64,000 nt of DNA, from assembly GCA_031835245.1 (NCBI GenBank), contig JAVKOQ010000156.1:12501-76500 (forward strand). The letters run 5' to 3'. Both the position numbers and the translations under genes were made by a program. Positions 12,643 to 26,420 of this stretch are shown one piece after another (position 1 is the first letter of the stretch; each line of letters opens with the position of its first letter). This stretch comes from Balamuthia mandrillaris (taxonomy: Eukaryota; Discosea; Longamoebia; Balamuthiidae). The notes under the pieces are model-generated. The model was not told where the DNA came from. It was given only the letters and a program-made list of their open reading frames with translations, and did no database searches.

Positions 12643-13553
12643 CTCTCTCTCATTCAGCTTTCCTACTTCACACAATACAATAACAAAGAGTACCTCCGGG
12701 TGGGGCGACCTGGTCAACTTTGGAGATAGCTCCTTCTATCCGCAGTTGCTCATGTCCTTTTGCTGTGGTGTGTTACCTATCTTTGTTGTTTCATTCCTTC
12801 TTGTCGTTTCTTCCTTCCCTCCTTCTTTCTGCATTGTTGTTTAACGAAAGGCATACGAGCAGGCTACTTTATTTATGATGGCATAGACCTTACATTGCAT
12901 AACCTCAACACGGTGGGACTTATTCTCCATCACGTGCTCATCGCTGGCTTCTTTCTGCTCTCCATTTCTTTGGTGTGGTTTTCTTTTTCTTTCTTTTTTT
13001 GTTGTTTTCTCTTTCCCTTCGTACTGAAGTCAGTCTTCTTAAAACAACGAGCACAGAAGAAGTACACTCTTTTCATGTTTCCAGGTCTGATCAGTGAGCT
13101 CAACTCCGTTCTGCTTCATTCCCGCACGCTCATGAAAATGGCTTCCATGAACGCCTCTTCTTTTATTTATCGGTATCCCTAGCTGCTCCTCTCGCACCTC
13201 ACTCCTCTAACGTCTTTGTGCTTCAGAGGGCTTAACAAAACACAAAAAGGTTAAACCATCTTCTGTTAGTGATAACGCTACTGCTGACAAGGACGGCGGT
13301 TCATGGGTGGATCCTGTGGCGAGTCTTCACGGACTGGCATCTCTTTCCTGATGGTGGGGCATGGCAGCCCCTATTAGCAGCAACAGGGATGTTGGTAATG
13401 CACGCCATCAACTTTCAGCTGTTGTGGAGCCTATGCTCCGCGGAAGGAGCGTTACTGTGGCCAACGCCAAACCACCGGGGAGAAAAGAAGAATGACAACA
13501 AAAACACCCACGAGGCATTCCTAGAGGTAAACCTCAAAAGAAAAGAGGAATAA
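12241..13553 (+). CDS. TLC-domain multi-pass membrane protein
   Basis: The favoured model has seven exons: 12241-12386, 12445-12523, 12689-12767, 12863-12972, 13057-13172, 13227-13249 and 13270-13553 (278 residues). Hydrophobic segments are interspersed with TLC-type landmarks: 'GDSSFYPQLL', 'GYFIYDGIDL', 'LHHVLIAGFFLL' and 'SELNSVLLHSRTL'. These match the TRAM/LAG1/CLN8 homology family, especially the TLCD/TMEM56 branch, membrane proteins linked to lipid handling. The acceptor of exon 3 is not pyrimidine-rich and is less sure. Exon 6 requires a 20-nt final intron; an alternative joins 13172 directly to a downstream acceptor just after 'gacaag' near 13290, deleting one helix. Confidence 0.75.
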
Positions 13554-13627
13554 AGAAAGAAAAGAAAAAATCGAAGAGATGTATCATTTCTCTCTTCTCT
13601 CTCTCTCTCTCTTCTTGGGTCATTGCT

Positions 13628-14782
13628 TTATGATAATCCTATTGTTGTACGAAACAGAAATTGGTCACGGTCGTTATCGCGAATGATCATCAACCGTCTT
13701 ATCTCTTTCTCTTCTCTTCCTCTTTCCAAATCTTCTTCTTCTTCTTCTTTCTCTTTTGTTCGTTTCTTTTTGTCGTTCACTTCGTTTTGGCGTATACATA
13801 CTTCTCTCACGAGAAACGAGCATTCTTGCTTCTTGGTGATGGGCGCCATGCTTTCCCGAAACAGAAAGGAGAAGGCAAAAGGCAAACTCACTTCGTCTTC
13901 TTTCATCGCTCCGCGTACTTCCTCCAAAGAATGTTCTTCGTTCGCTTTGATGACGGCCATCGCGTTGCCTTTCCACTCTAATATTATATCTACAAAAACA
14001 CAAGCATAAGAAGGAGAACAGAGAATGAGAGAACGCGAGAGAAGAGAGAGGATCAAAAACAAAAGTAGAAAAAAAAAGCTACGGACACACGAAGGGTAGG
14101 TTGTGAAGTTTCGTGGTTGTCCCCTTCTGCAAAGAACCGCTATCCAACCTCTCGTTAGCGCCACCATTCGCACGGCTTGACAAGGAAGACAATGCAGAAG
14201 CATCCTTCTCCTCCTTCTTCTTCGTCATCAGCTCGTCTTCTTCTGTTGCTCTCTCCGCCTCGTCACCCCGGCTCGCTCCTCTCAACGCTTTGGCCATCGG
14301 AGAGTTTGCTCCCCACCGCGTTCTCGCTTCTTGCAATAGGTCCACCAAAGAAGTAGAGGAAGAAGCAAGAGACTCGGCTTCCTCCAGCCCCGAAGCCTCT
14401 GAGAAGGCGGAGCGAGATGCGTAGCAAGTCTCTGCTCCCGCACGCACCAGGAGCTGGGCCACTTCGACGTGGTTTTGAAGAACGGCCTCTCGCAAGGGCG
14501 TGTTGCCATGCTCGTCTTTGCTTTCGACATCTGCCCCTGACAACAACAACACCTTGACGCACTCCACATGGCCTTTTAGCAAAAAAAAAAAAATAATACA
14601 ATCAATCGTTGACAAAAAATTTGATGATCAGATGAATTTTTTTTACCGTGTTTTGCAGCTTCGTGTAAAGCGGTTTGACCTTCTTCGCCTGCATTGGCGT
14701 TGACGCTCTCGCCGTGCCGCAGGAACCATTTGACCTGCTCGCATTGGCCTTCCCTTGCCGCCGTTACGATCGACTCTGCCAT
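13628..14782 (-). CDS. Ankyrin-repeat protein
   Basis: Exon 1 (14782-14647) and exon 2 (14572-14087) splice in frame and carry about four ankyrin repeats: 'QCEQVKWFLRHGESVNA', 'GQTALHEAAKHG', 'HVECVKVLLLSGADVESKD' and 'GNTPLREAVLQNHVEVAQLL'. After 'VRAGAETC' the protein becomes Ser/Glu-rich. A third exon from 13989 continues in frame ('IILEWKGNAMAVIKANEEH') and can be read through to 13628, but a good donor (GTGAGT) inside it makes the C-terminal 100 residues doubtful. ATG 14782 is the first Met in frame. Ankyrin repeats mediate protein contacts; no enzymatic domain is visible. Confidence 0.72.
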
Positions 14783-14811
14783 TTTTTCTTTCTCCGTCCT
14801 CTGTGATTTTT

Positions 14812-14956
14812 GTCGACCCACTATTCATGCACAAAAGAACGCCAAATGGTGCAGCCTAATTTCTGCCGACAAATTCAGGGAGCACTAACTGACCTTTACT
14901 TCTGGTCAAGTTGTTAGCTCCAATTGTCGACGAAAATAACTGAACATCGTGTCGAC
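14812..14956. promoter_or_regulatory. Three GTCGAC palindromes upstream of the ankyrin gene
   Basis: GTCGAC occurs at 14812, 14926 and 14951, the first only 30 bp before the start codon. The same palindrome, often as TGTCGACA, recurs in other intergenic regions of the window. Confidence 0.35.
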
Positions 14957-15233
14957 CTTACTAACCGCAACGGGAAGAAAGAACAAAGAGAGAAGAGAGA
15001 AGAGAGAAGAGAGGAGGAGGAGGAGAGAGAGAGAAGGGGAGAAGGGGAGAAGGGGAGAGTGAGAGAGAGTTAAAACAAGGAGAGCGAATGTATTGGAATG
15101 TATAATAGCACATTTACAGAGATATGAAGAATAATGAAAACAACAACGGACAAACAACAAAAAATGGACATACGAAAAAAACAGATTGAAAGAAACGACA
15201 AGAAAGAGCACGATATCGTTCGTTTCTGCTCGT

Positions 15234-16514
15234 TCAATGGCAAGTGTTGCAAGTATTGCAAGAAGAGGAGTTGCAAGGCATCACCACCTGATGGGTGGGA
15301 GGCATAACCATGTCCACCGGGGGAGGAGGAGCAGGCCCGCCGCTAATCGACAGTTGATGTTGAGATTGATGATGTTGTTGAAGATGTTGAGGTTGGTGGT
15401 GTTGCGGCTGAGGTTGATGATGAGAATGCTGATGAAGATGCTCATGTTGGTCATGTTGGTGCTGATCGTGTTGTTCGTGTTGATCATGTTGATGAGAGTG
15501 AGAGTGAGAGTGGGAGTGAGAGTGGGAGTGGGAATGGGAGTGAGGATGCTCGTGATGCTGAGGATGGTGATGTTCATGTTGAAGAGGATGATGTTGGTGC
15601 TGTGGAGGTTGGGGCAAAGACAGCGGTGGAGGCGGTGGCGGCAACTGCTGCAAGGCTGGGTGATGATGATGTTGGGCCAACGGGTGCGGATGCTGCTGAG
15701 CCAATTGCGGTTGCTGCTGCAGCTGTTGTTGCTGCTGCAGTTGCTCCGGCTGTTTCTTGGGACGCTTGATGTTCTTGGGGGCATACTTGACAAAGGTCTT
15801 GCGCGAGATGCTGGTCTCTGGGTGAGCTTGCAGGAAGGAGGTCCACACCTGGGCAATGGACTCGTTCCAGTGGCGCAGGGGGGCCACCACCGCCTCCGAG
15901 GTCTTGGTCTTTTTCCTCAGGGTGACGGTCTTGTTGCCGGCAGGGTGGGAGTGCTCCAGGCAGTGCTCCTGAATGGCAGCCACCACCTCCTCGCTCAGCT
16001 TTTGCCTGGACTTGGGAGGGACGGGGGCAGGCAGAGGCGCCCCAGGCTTGTACTTTTTGGCGTGGGCTCTGGCCCTGCGCCAGGCCTTGTCGTTGATCTG
16101 GACGTCAGGGCACATCTCGCGGCATTGCTCCAGGGACAGGCCGCTGCTGTAGAGCAGGGACAACCATTGGGAGCGTTCCCTGAGGGAGGCGGCCTGGTAG
16201 CCGCGCGCCACGCCGCGGACCATGGGGGTGAGGGTCTTTTTGAACAGCTTCTTCTTGACCTCGAGGCCCCAACGGCTGTTGAGCAAGCTTTTCAAGAGGT
16301 GCGCCTCATCTCCTACATTTTTTTGTTTAAAAAAAAATAAGAAAGTTAATCGAGCGAATCCATCATCCATCAAAAAAAAATCAAAGGAGAAGAAGAAGAA
16401 AAAAAAAAGGAGGGAGAGAAACAAACCTTGGCTGATTTCGGTGATGAAACGTTTCGCTTTGGACAGAGTGGCCCTGCTCTGTCCTCCCTTTTGCTTTTTG
16501 AACGCTTTTGGCAT
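15234..16514 (-). CDS. Basic protein with His/Gln-rich C-terminus, unknown function
   Basis: Two exons, 16514-16427 and 16312-15234, give 388 residues. The N-terminal 230 residues are basic and helical-looking ('MPKAFKKQKGGQSRATLSKA', 'LYSSGLSLEQCREMCPDV', 'KAWRRARAHAKKYKPGAP', 'EVVAAIQEHCLEHSHPAGNK', 'SISRKTFVKYAPKNIKRPKK'), which would fit a DNA- or RNA-binding protein. The last 150 residues are Gln, His and Pro repeats, including an alternating His-Ser run, which could bind metal or simply be low complexity. I do not recognise the family. The large antisense frame over the same region reads as Leu/Met/Arg low complexity and is a shadow. Confidence 0.6.
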   Translation of the reverse strand: MPKAFKKQKGGQSRATLSKAKRFITEISQGLFLSLLFFFFFFSFDFFLMDDGFARLTFLFFFKQKNVGDEAHLLKSLLNSRWGLEVKKKLFKKTLTPMVRGVARGYQAASLRERSQWLSLLYSSGLSLEQCREMCPDVQINDKAWRRARAHAKKYKPGAPLPAPVPPKSRQKLSEEVVAAIQEHCLEHSHPAGNKTVTLRKKTKTSEAVVAPLRHWNESIAQVWTSFLQAHPETSISRKTFVKYAPKNIKRPKKQPEQLQQQQQLQQQPQLAQQHPHPLAQHHHHPALQQLPPPPPPLSLPQPPQHQHHPLQHEHHHPQHHEHPHSHSHSHSHSHSHSHSHQHDQHEQHDQHQHDQHEHLHQHSHHQPQPQHHQPQHLQQHHQSQHQLSISGGPAPPPPVDMVMPPTHQVVMPCNSSSCNTCNTCH

Positions 16515-16796
16515 TTTTTTTTGTTGTCCAACTCTCTTTCCGCTCTCTCTGGTTTATGTGTGGGGCTGAGCCTTGGGGGACGTACAAAGTTTGTCTTTTG
16601 GCGTAGATAAAAAAATAAAAAGAAAAGAAAAGGACAAGAACGAATTTTGACGCGAGGGGTGTGTCCGTTTTGGACACTTTTTGGGGGTTGCTGGGAACTT
16701 TTCGCCGCACGGGGGACCCAACGGCAGCCACTTGAGGGGCAATAAGATTCTAGACGACGCGATGACAGTTATTCAGGACGACATGAGTTTATAGGT

Positions 16797-16802
16797 GTCG
16801 AC
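16797..16802. promoter_or_regulatory. GTCGAC palindrome (TGTCGACA context)
   Basis: Lies in the 330 bp gap between the phosphoglucomutase stop codon and the start of the His/Gln-rich gene, 283 bp upstream of the latter. Confidence 0.3.
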
Positions 16803-16846
16803 AGAAATAATGAATGCTGGAATTTTTTTTTTTTTGTGTTATGCTT

Positions 16847-20108
<3,262 letters not shown>

Positions 20109-20176
20109 TGGTAGCAATATCGAGAGTAAGAACGAAGAAGAAGAACCAGAGAAGGGAAGGGTGCTATCATGCCTAG

Positions 20177-20890
20177 CTAACCGTCCGAAGGGCAGCCATT
20201 CTCTCTCAACCATTCCAACACATGCGCCTGTCCGCCTCTCACGGCATTCGCACAGGTCATCTCGTCCCAAGGGCATCCCTGCTGGCGAGCCCATCGCAAC
20301 ACTTTCAAATGGCCCTGCCAGGCCGCCATATGGCAGGTCGTTTCGTCCCAAGGGCACCCCTCCGCTCTCAGCCATTGCAGCACCTCCAGGTGACCTCCCA
20401 TGGCAGCCCTGCAGCACGTGGATTCACCCCAAGGGCATCCTTGCTCGCGAGCCCACCGCAGCACCTCCAAGTAACCCTTCAGCGCTGCCTGGTTGCAAGT
20501 GGTATGATCCCAAGAGCAGCCCTGTTCCCGCAACCATTTCAAGACGTGAAGATGGCCTCCCTTGGCCGCGTTGCTGCATGCCCATGAGCTCCAAGGGCAG
20601 CCTTGTCCTTCCTCTTGCAGTCGACTACGGATCCGTTGCAAGAGCGGGAGGTCTCCTTTGCCTGCAGCACAGGCGATGGTGTGGAGGGTGATCTCATAGC
20701 CGGATTGAAGGGACCATTCCAGCATGGACGGGCTGGAGCAGGCGGTTTCTGTGGTGCAAGCGTTCCTGCCCTCGGGTGGGCAGCAGTCGTACCATCGTCT
20801 GCAGGTTCGGGCTGCCGCTGGAAGGGTGCACCTGGGCAGCAACTCGAAGATGTGGCAGAGGAGCTCATCGGGAAGCAGCTCTTCTATGCC
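20177..20890 (-). CDS. F-box/ankyrin-repeat protein, 5' end unresolved
   Basis: A 225-residue reading frame starts with an F-box-like helix ('LLPDELLCHIFELLPRC', 'AARTCRRWY') and continues with about six 26-27-residue ankyrin-type repeats of the pattern 'A--G-LEVL-W-REQGCPWDE-TC'. These repeats are typical of proteins expanded in free-living amoebae and in giant viruses infecting them; an F-box would recruit a Skp1-Cullin ubiquitin ligase. No ATG precedes the F-box before an in-frame stop near 20915, so a first exon must lie upstream or the gene is 5' truncated. A paralogue lies at 48.8 kb. Confidence 0.7.
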   Translation of the reverse strand, partial: GIEELLPDELLCHIFELLPRCTLPAAARTCRRWYDCCPPEGRNACTTETACSSPSMLEWSLQSGYEITLHTIACAAGKGDLPLLQRIRSRLQEEGQGCPWSSWACSNAAKGGHLHVLKWLREQGCSWDHTTCNQAALKGYLEVLRWAREQGCPWGESTCCRAAMGGHLEVLQWLRAEGCPWDETTCHMAAWQGHLKVLRWARQQGCPWDEMTCANAVRGGQAHVLEWLRENGCPSDG

Positions 20891-20944
20891 AGGGCCGCTT
20901 TCTCTTCTTGTTCATCTGTTCTGTTACTTTTTTCTCTACTTGCA

Positions 20945-21045
20945 AAATCAAACAACCAACCGAAATTCGTAGATTAGTCCAATGGATTTTCAAAAAAGAA
21001 ATGAAATGTTCCTCCACCAACCAAAATTCAAATATCATCAAACCA
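20945..21045. promoter_or_regulatory. Conserved region upstream of short ISG12-like gene
   Basis: Resembles 35925-36030 upstream of the third ISG12-like gene: both contain 'ACCAAC', 'GAAATTC', a 'CCAA--G--TTTTCAAA' block and 'CCACCAACCA-AATTCAAA' in the same order and spacing. It could be a shared promoter. Confidence 0.4.
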
Positions 21046-21079
21046 GAAAGAAAAAATTGAGTCTCACAAGCTGGATGCA

Positions 21080-21688
21080 ATGGCAGACGCGCCTGTGGCC
21101 CCGCCTGCCCTCGTTCCTCCTTCCCGTTAGTCTTCTTCTCTAACTTCTTCGTTTTCTTTTTCAAATCATTTGAAGAAGGAAACTCTGATCTACCGTCATC
21201 CCAACAATAATTGAAGGAGAGGCAGAGGTTCTTCGAAATGGCCGATGAGGGCAGCTATACTTGGTGCTGCTGGTGGCGGCGCTGCTTCTTGTGCCGCTGC
21301 TAAAGGTTCCTTTTGTTCTGCTTGCTGGTGTTGTTCTTCTTCGGGCTACACTTTAAACCTTGTGAAACCTAGCTTGTGTGAGTTTAGCGGTAGGCATGGC
21401 AGGTTTTGGTTCCGCTGGCGTGGCGGCTAATTCCTTCGCAGCAGGTATTCAAGGTTGGTTCCCCTGGGTCTCTTGCTTCTTTATTTTGTTCAACATAACG
21501 TGAATGAAAAGGAGCGAGTGTTGCCTCGGGAGGTCTGTTTGCAGCCTGTCAGTCCATAGGCGCAACTGGCACGTTGGCATACCTTGGAGGCGCAGGCTTT
21601 TTGGGTTCGTTCCCCTTACTTACTTCTCTCTCTGTCTCTCTGTCTCTCTGTCTCTCTGTCTCTCTGTCTCTGTCTCTCTGTCTCTCTG

Positions 21689-21770
<82 letters not shown>

Positions 21771-22000
21771 TCTCCCTCTTTGCCTGCTTTGGCGTCTCAG
21801 CTTTTCCCTGCCACTTCTCTCCTCCTCACTCGTTCTCCATACTCACTGCCTTGTGTTTTACATTGTGCAAGAAAGTTGTGGGAGGAGCTGCTGTCATCGG
21901 AGCAACAGTTGTTGGAGGCGGCGTTTATGTAGGTGTAAAACAGCTGTCGAAGAGCAACGCTGGGAAAACTTCATCTCAAACTAACCGCAGGAAAACTTGA
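21080..22000 (+). CDS. ISG12/IFI27-like protein, short form
   Basis: Five exons (21080-21125, 21222-21305, 21373-21453, 21512-21604, 21876-22000) give 142 residues. After a short Pro/Ala N-terminus the protein is Gly/Ala-rich and hydrophobic: 'AAILGAAGGGAAS', 'VGMAGFGSAGVAANSFAAG', 'GASVASGGLFAACQSIG', 'TLAYLGGAG' and 'VVGGAAVIGATVVGGG'. The order and the 'G-VA-GSL-A--QS-GA-G' core match the ISG12 (IFI6/IFI27) family, small mitochondrial or ER membrane proteins. Exons 3 and 4 are exactly 81 and 93 nt, as in the two longer paralogues. The short form stops soon after the hydrophobic domain, like animal ISG12 proteins. The acceptor of exon 2 is weak; all else fits. Confidence 0.72.
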
Positions 22001-22059
22001 ATATAACGAGGCCCGCATCCCTAAACCTTTGAACGCAACCAAGTTATCGCGTGGAGAGA

Positions 22060-22170
22060 GCGACAAGAGCGCCGAGACATTCCAAAACGGGCAGCTTGTT
22101 AAACGGCTTCGTCATGAAGAGCAATCGCATCGGTGGAAATGCAGATTGTAAGACTGTTTCATCACTGGCT
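22060..22170 (+). pseudogene. Decayed C-terminal remnant of the ISG12-like gene
   Basis: Downstream of the stop codon, one frame still reads 'SKTGSLLNGFVMKSNRIGGN', matching 'SKTGEYFNGLVMKSDGIAGN' of the long paralogue at 34.5 kb. The intervening 150 or so residues and everything after are missing, so the short gene is a truncated derivative of a long form, or the remnant of one that has since been shortened. Confidence 0.65.
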
Positions 22171-22789
22171 CGTTGGTTTGGTCTTTTGTGTTCATATTTT
22201 GGCTCTCTTTTCGCTCTCCATGCTGTCTTGCTACAAGCGGACAGCCCACTCTCCTTCTGTACCTTATTCCCACAAAATTTATGTATGTATTTACTTTTTT
22301 ATTACACAGAAGCTGTAAGGCAAAACAGAACAAGGAGCTGAAGCCCCTCTAAACATTTTCCACTGTTCCAAACCGAAAAGTGAACAAAACAATGTTGGCA
22401 CTTCTTTTCTTCTTCAGTAGGCTTCTTTGATAAATTCAAACAACAAGTGACCATAAAATGAGGCACAGACGAAGCACGGCACCCAGTCACGGCCACATAT
22501 TAGGACAACGTGATCCGCATCACCTGCATGAATCTCTGGCCTGTAAGTAGCCAGGTAACCTTGTTCAATTTTCATTTACGGATTTCATTTCAGTTCCATT
22601 TCCTTCCTTTTTGTTTGTCCCGTTGTCCTCCACCCTCTGGCCCTCCTTCGTCGCTCCACGCTTGACCACATTATTTGTTCGGAAGAAAAAGAACAAAGCG
22701 AAAGGGGAGAGGAACGGTCAGAGATACGTTAAAAAATATAAAACTGCAACATGCTTGCTTTCGCCTCAGGGCTCGAAATAATACAAGCG

Positions 22790-25515
22790 ATGGAGTGTTC
22801 AAACCAAGGGCCACAGCACAGTCAGAACAGGTATTGTTTTAAGTTCTCTTTGCCTTGCATTGCTCACCCATCGGTCACAAAACATGACTGACTTGTCTTG
22901 CTGCTTCCCACCAACCAACCGACCATTACACTGGAATGGTGCTGCAGAGACGCAAGAGGAGACATGGAGAGGCTCCTTGCGTATGTGGAAGAGAAGATCC
23001 GACTGCCCCTTGAGCAGAGGTACAACGCCATTTGCGACACCGACGTCTATCAGTCGAGCGAAAGCCAGGAGGAGGAGGAGCAGAACGGCAGCGAGGAATG
23101 GAAGCTGGTGAAGTTGTACCTGCAGGAGATCTTGCTGCACGCCAAGGAGGCGCAAGGGCGGCGCATCGGGTTCTATGGGGAGAGGGGTGCGGGGAAGTCC
23201 TCCCTCATCAACGCAGTTCTCCAACTGGACACGCCTCTCCTGCCCACCAGCGCCACCTCCACCTGCACGGCAGCGGTTTCGGAGATCACCTCCTGGGACA
23301 GGGACCTCTTCCAAGCTCGCGTCTTCTTCATTTCCCAACTCGACTGGGAACACGAAGTGGAAGTGGCCAAAGACCTCCTCGGGAAGAACAAGAATGAGGA
23401 GAGGAAGATGAAGAAAGAAGAGGAAGAGGATGAAGAGGAGGAAGAGGAAGAGGAGGAGGAAGTGAATGAGCAACTGGAAGCATTTTTGGAAAGGATAAGA
23501 ACTCTCAGTGGTGACTCGGATGACTGGACACTGAAACCGGAACAGCAAGCCCTCCTGGGCAAGTCCAGAAAGATCGAGACAAGGACCGCCAGGGAACTGG
23601 CAGAGAGTCTCTCTCCCTTCATCGATGAGACCAGCGACTCCAAGTTGTGGCCTCTTGTGGACCGCATCTACATCCGTGGGCCCTTCCCTGCTCTTCAAGG
23701 GTTGGAGGTTTCCTTGTTGGACATCCCTGGAGTTCACGACGGCAACGTTGCCATGAAACGTCGTTGTGAGGCTGCGTTGGACAGCTGCGATTCCGTGTTC
23801 TACATGCCTCCTTTGCAAAAAGCCAACACGAACAGCACGGTGCAAGCATTGGGCAAGCTGGCCTTGATTCCACGGGTGGGCATCGTTATTGCCAGGCTCA
23901 GGGAGTTCCTGGAGAGCGAGAAAAGGACATCGGCGGAGAAGGCAGCTGCGGTGATGAAGCAAAGGATCATGGGGCGATCAGGAGGCAAGCTCAAAGAGGA
24001 CTTTCCGTTGTACTTTGTGGAAACCAGGGCAGCCACCCCTGACATGAAGCAAAACTTGGAGCAGTTCATCGCCACCGAGATGAGGGACATTACCACCAAT
24101 GACATTGCCATGCATGTTTGTCAGCTTCAAAACGATCTCAACAACCTCATCTCCATCTTTCGGGAGGCCATGCTCCACTCCCGAAAGACGGACAAGGCTC
24201 AGGAACTGTTGCTGGAGGCAGAAAACAAGATGGCCAACCCAACCTGGTCTCCCGAGATTGGCGCCAGTAGTAAGTTATGGCGGGTGGTGACCCTGCCGAA
24301 GGCCAAAAGCATTGTGAGGCAATTCGAGAAAATAGCGTGGAACACGGCTCGCAGTCGCATCCGACAAGGAGAATTGTTCGAGCCTTTCAACACTCGCAAG
24401 CTTTCAGAGATCCAGTGGCGCGACCTGGATGATGCTGATTGGGTGAGAATGTCTCTGAAGGAGCTGCTTGGGGAGTTTGGGAGGGAGGTGGAAGTGAAGA
24501 ACATCCTTGACAGCTGGCAAGAGAAGCTGGAACGATCTCGAGCCCGAGTGCTGAGGCATCACAAGGTAATAATCCTCAACCCTTTATAAGTGTTGTATCC
24601 CCTGGATTCCCTTGCTGACTGTTCTCTCTGCCAAAGACAAAGCTTCAGGAGTATCTTCTTCTTGACCTGAGGAATCTCTACGAAACACAGAAACTCTGGT
24701 ATGACATCAAAGACCGCAAGGGCAGAGGCTTGTTGAGATTCATGCTGTCTCAACTCGAGACACAACTGGCCGGTATTTTTTCCTCCTACCGTGAGTGTGT
24801 TCCAGATACTCTTCGAAACTGGCGGCATGAGGCACTGTCGGAACTGGCTGAATCCACCCAAGCACTCTTCCACAGGCTCATGACCATCCTCAGGCCGTTG
24901 TGTGTTTCCGCTCCACACGAACACAACACAGTGAAATTCTTTGAGGACCTTCTGCAACCCATCAACATCTGCCAGCCCGTCCAGTGGGATGGCGGGGAGG
25001 AGCATGGTTTCGAGGAGGAATCCCCGATGCTCTATTCTTTGAGCAATATTCACGAACTGGATTCCACGTTGACTCCTTTACCCAGGGCAAAAGTGAAGCT
25101 TTATGCGAACCCCAACAACTACCTTCAGACGGGGTACGTTTACGTGGCCTCCAATCCCGGTTATCAGCACGATTACTTCAAGATTGGGCTCACAGGGCGA
25201 GCGTTGAATAAACGAGTGCAAGAGCTCCGAACCACCGGTGTGCCACAGCGTTTCGAAATCAAGCGTCACTGGAGGACCAACCACACCAAGATCTTCGAGC
25301 ACATCATGCACAAGTTATTCTCATCCATGCGAGTGACCAAGGATCGAGAGTTCTTCCAAACGGACCTGGAGCTGATCAAGAAGGTTGGCGACCAACTTCA
25401 ACGGATTCTGGATGGCGGACGCTTGCTTCTCAAAGAAGAAAAAGAAGAAGAGGAAGAGGAAGAAGAGATAAAACGACCCAGAAAAAGGAGGCAGATAGAC
25501 AAACAACTTTGTTGA
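22790..25515 (+). CDS. SLIP-GC-like GTPase fused to T5orf172 domain, copy A
   Basis: Three exons, 22790-22830, 22948-24565 and 24637-25515, give 845 residues beginning 'MECSNQGPQHSQNR'. The GTPase part has the P-loop 'GERGAGKSSLINAVL', a switch-like 'LLPTSATSTCTAAVSEI' and G3 'LLDIPGV'; this set is closest to nuclear GTPase SLIP-GC and other dynamin-like large GTPases. A Lys/Glu-rich insert lies between G2 and G3. No N/TKxD (G4) motif is seen where expected. A helical middle follows. The C-terminus (about 25129-25380) is a T5orf172/MUG113 domain of the GIY-YIG superfamily: 'GYVYVASNPG', 'YFKIGLTGRALNKRVQEL', 'FEHIMHKLFS', 'REFFQTDLELI'. It ends in an acidic then basic tail. The pairing suggests a nucleotide-driven nucleic-acid-acting protein. 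Confidence 0.85.
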
Positions 25516-26420
25516 GACGCTTCTATGTTTTTGTACTTTTATAAAGATTTAGGCCAGCTCTAAGGGCAATTCTTACTGAAACAAGGCAACCGGATGGTTG
25601 CACATGTTGCCAAACAGCAAACAACTTTCCAATTCCTTTCCCCTTTCGCCATGGCCCAAGGAGCATTTCAGGACTTGGCGGTACCTTTTCCACTTTGTTC
25701 TCTCTTATTTTAATGCTCCGCGTTCCTGGCTTTCCTTCCCTGTAGTCCTGATATATATATATTTTTTGCTTTCCCTTGTGCTGTGGACGCTCGCCTCTTC
25801 GCCTTGTCTTTCGCGGAGTTCTTTCTCTTGCGGTATCTCTCCTCTCTGTTCCATCTCTTCTCTCGGTCCATCTCTTTCCTCTCTTTTATCTCTTTCGCCG
25901 CCTTAGTGGTAAGTCTCCTGCTTTCCCTATCAACATTTCTCTCTTCTCCTCACTTTCTATTTCCCATGCCTGCTCCTCTCTCCCTCCACTCACAGCTCTT
26001 CCTCTCTCAACTTTCAGGATTGGCCAAAGGACCTGATCGTTCTCCCTCTCTGTTGCATGCTCCTGCTCACGGATACCTTTGCGGCATGCCGACGGTGCTC
26101 TTTCTTCTTCTGCTTCTCCTTGGAGCCCGGTGTTCTTTCTTCTTTCTCTCTTTCTTTTGTTCATTAGACAACGTGATCACCTGAGCGAATCTCTGGTGTG
26201 CACAGGTAGCCAGGTAACCTTGTGCAATTTTCATTTCAGTTCCCATGTGCTGTTGTCCTCCACCCCGACCTCTCTCCTTCCATACCCGGTCCACTCTTGC
26301 CTAACCATTTTATCTCTTTTTGTTCCCTTGCTTTGTCAGAACAGAAGAGCTAAAGGGGAGAGGAACAGTCAGAAATACGGCAACAAAATAATACGTTCTG
26401 CTTTCGCCTCAAGACAAGGA
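25516..26420. other. Spacer between GTPase copies A and B, partly conserved
   Basis: About 900 bp. The segments near 25790-25915 and 26015-26125 are clearly homologous to 29400-29510 and 29660-29770 in the next spacer, and both spacers have a possible intron between the two segments. Reading frames in them are hydrophobic ('LSFAEFFLLRYLSS', 'LLLTDTFAACRRCS'). A small membrane protein is possible but unproven. The 3' 250 bp is the copy B promoter. Confidence 0.4.

Noticed and set aside
15186-16340. 384-codon plus-strand ORF with Leu/Met/Arg repeats
   Set aside because: It is the complement of the His/Gln-rich exon; the minus-strand gene has a coherent splice structure and the plus frame has no domains.
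22860-22964. Apparent frameshifted start of GTPase copy A relative to copy B
   Set aside because: The difference lies in intron 1 once the short first exon is recognised, so the gene is intact.
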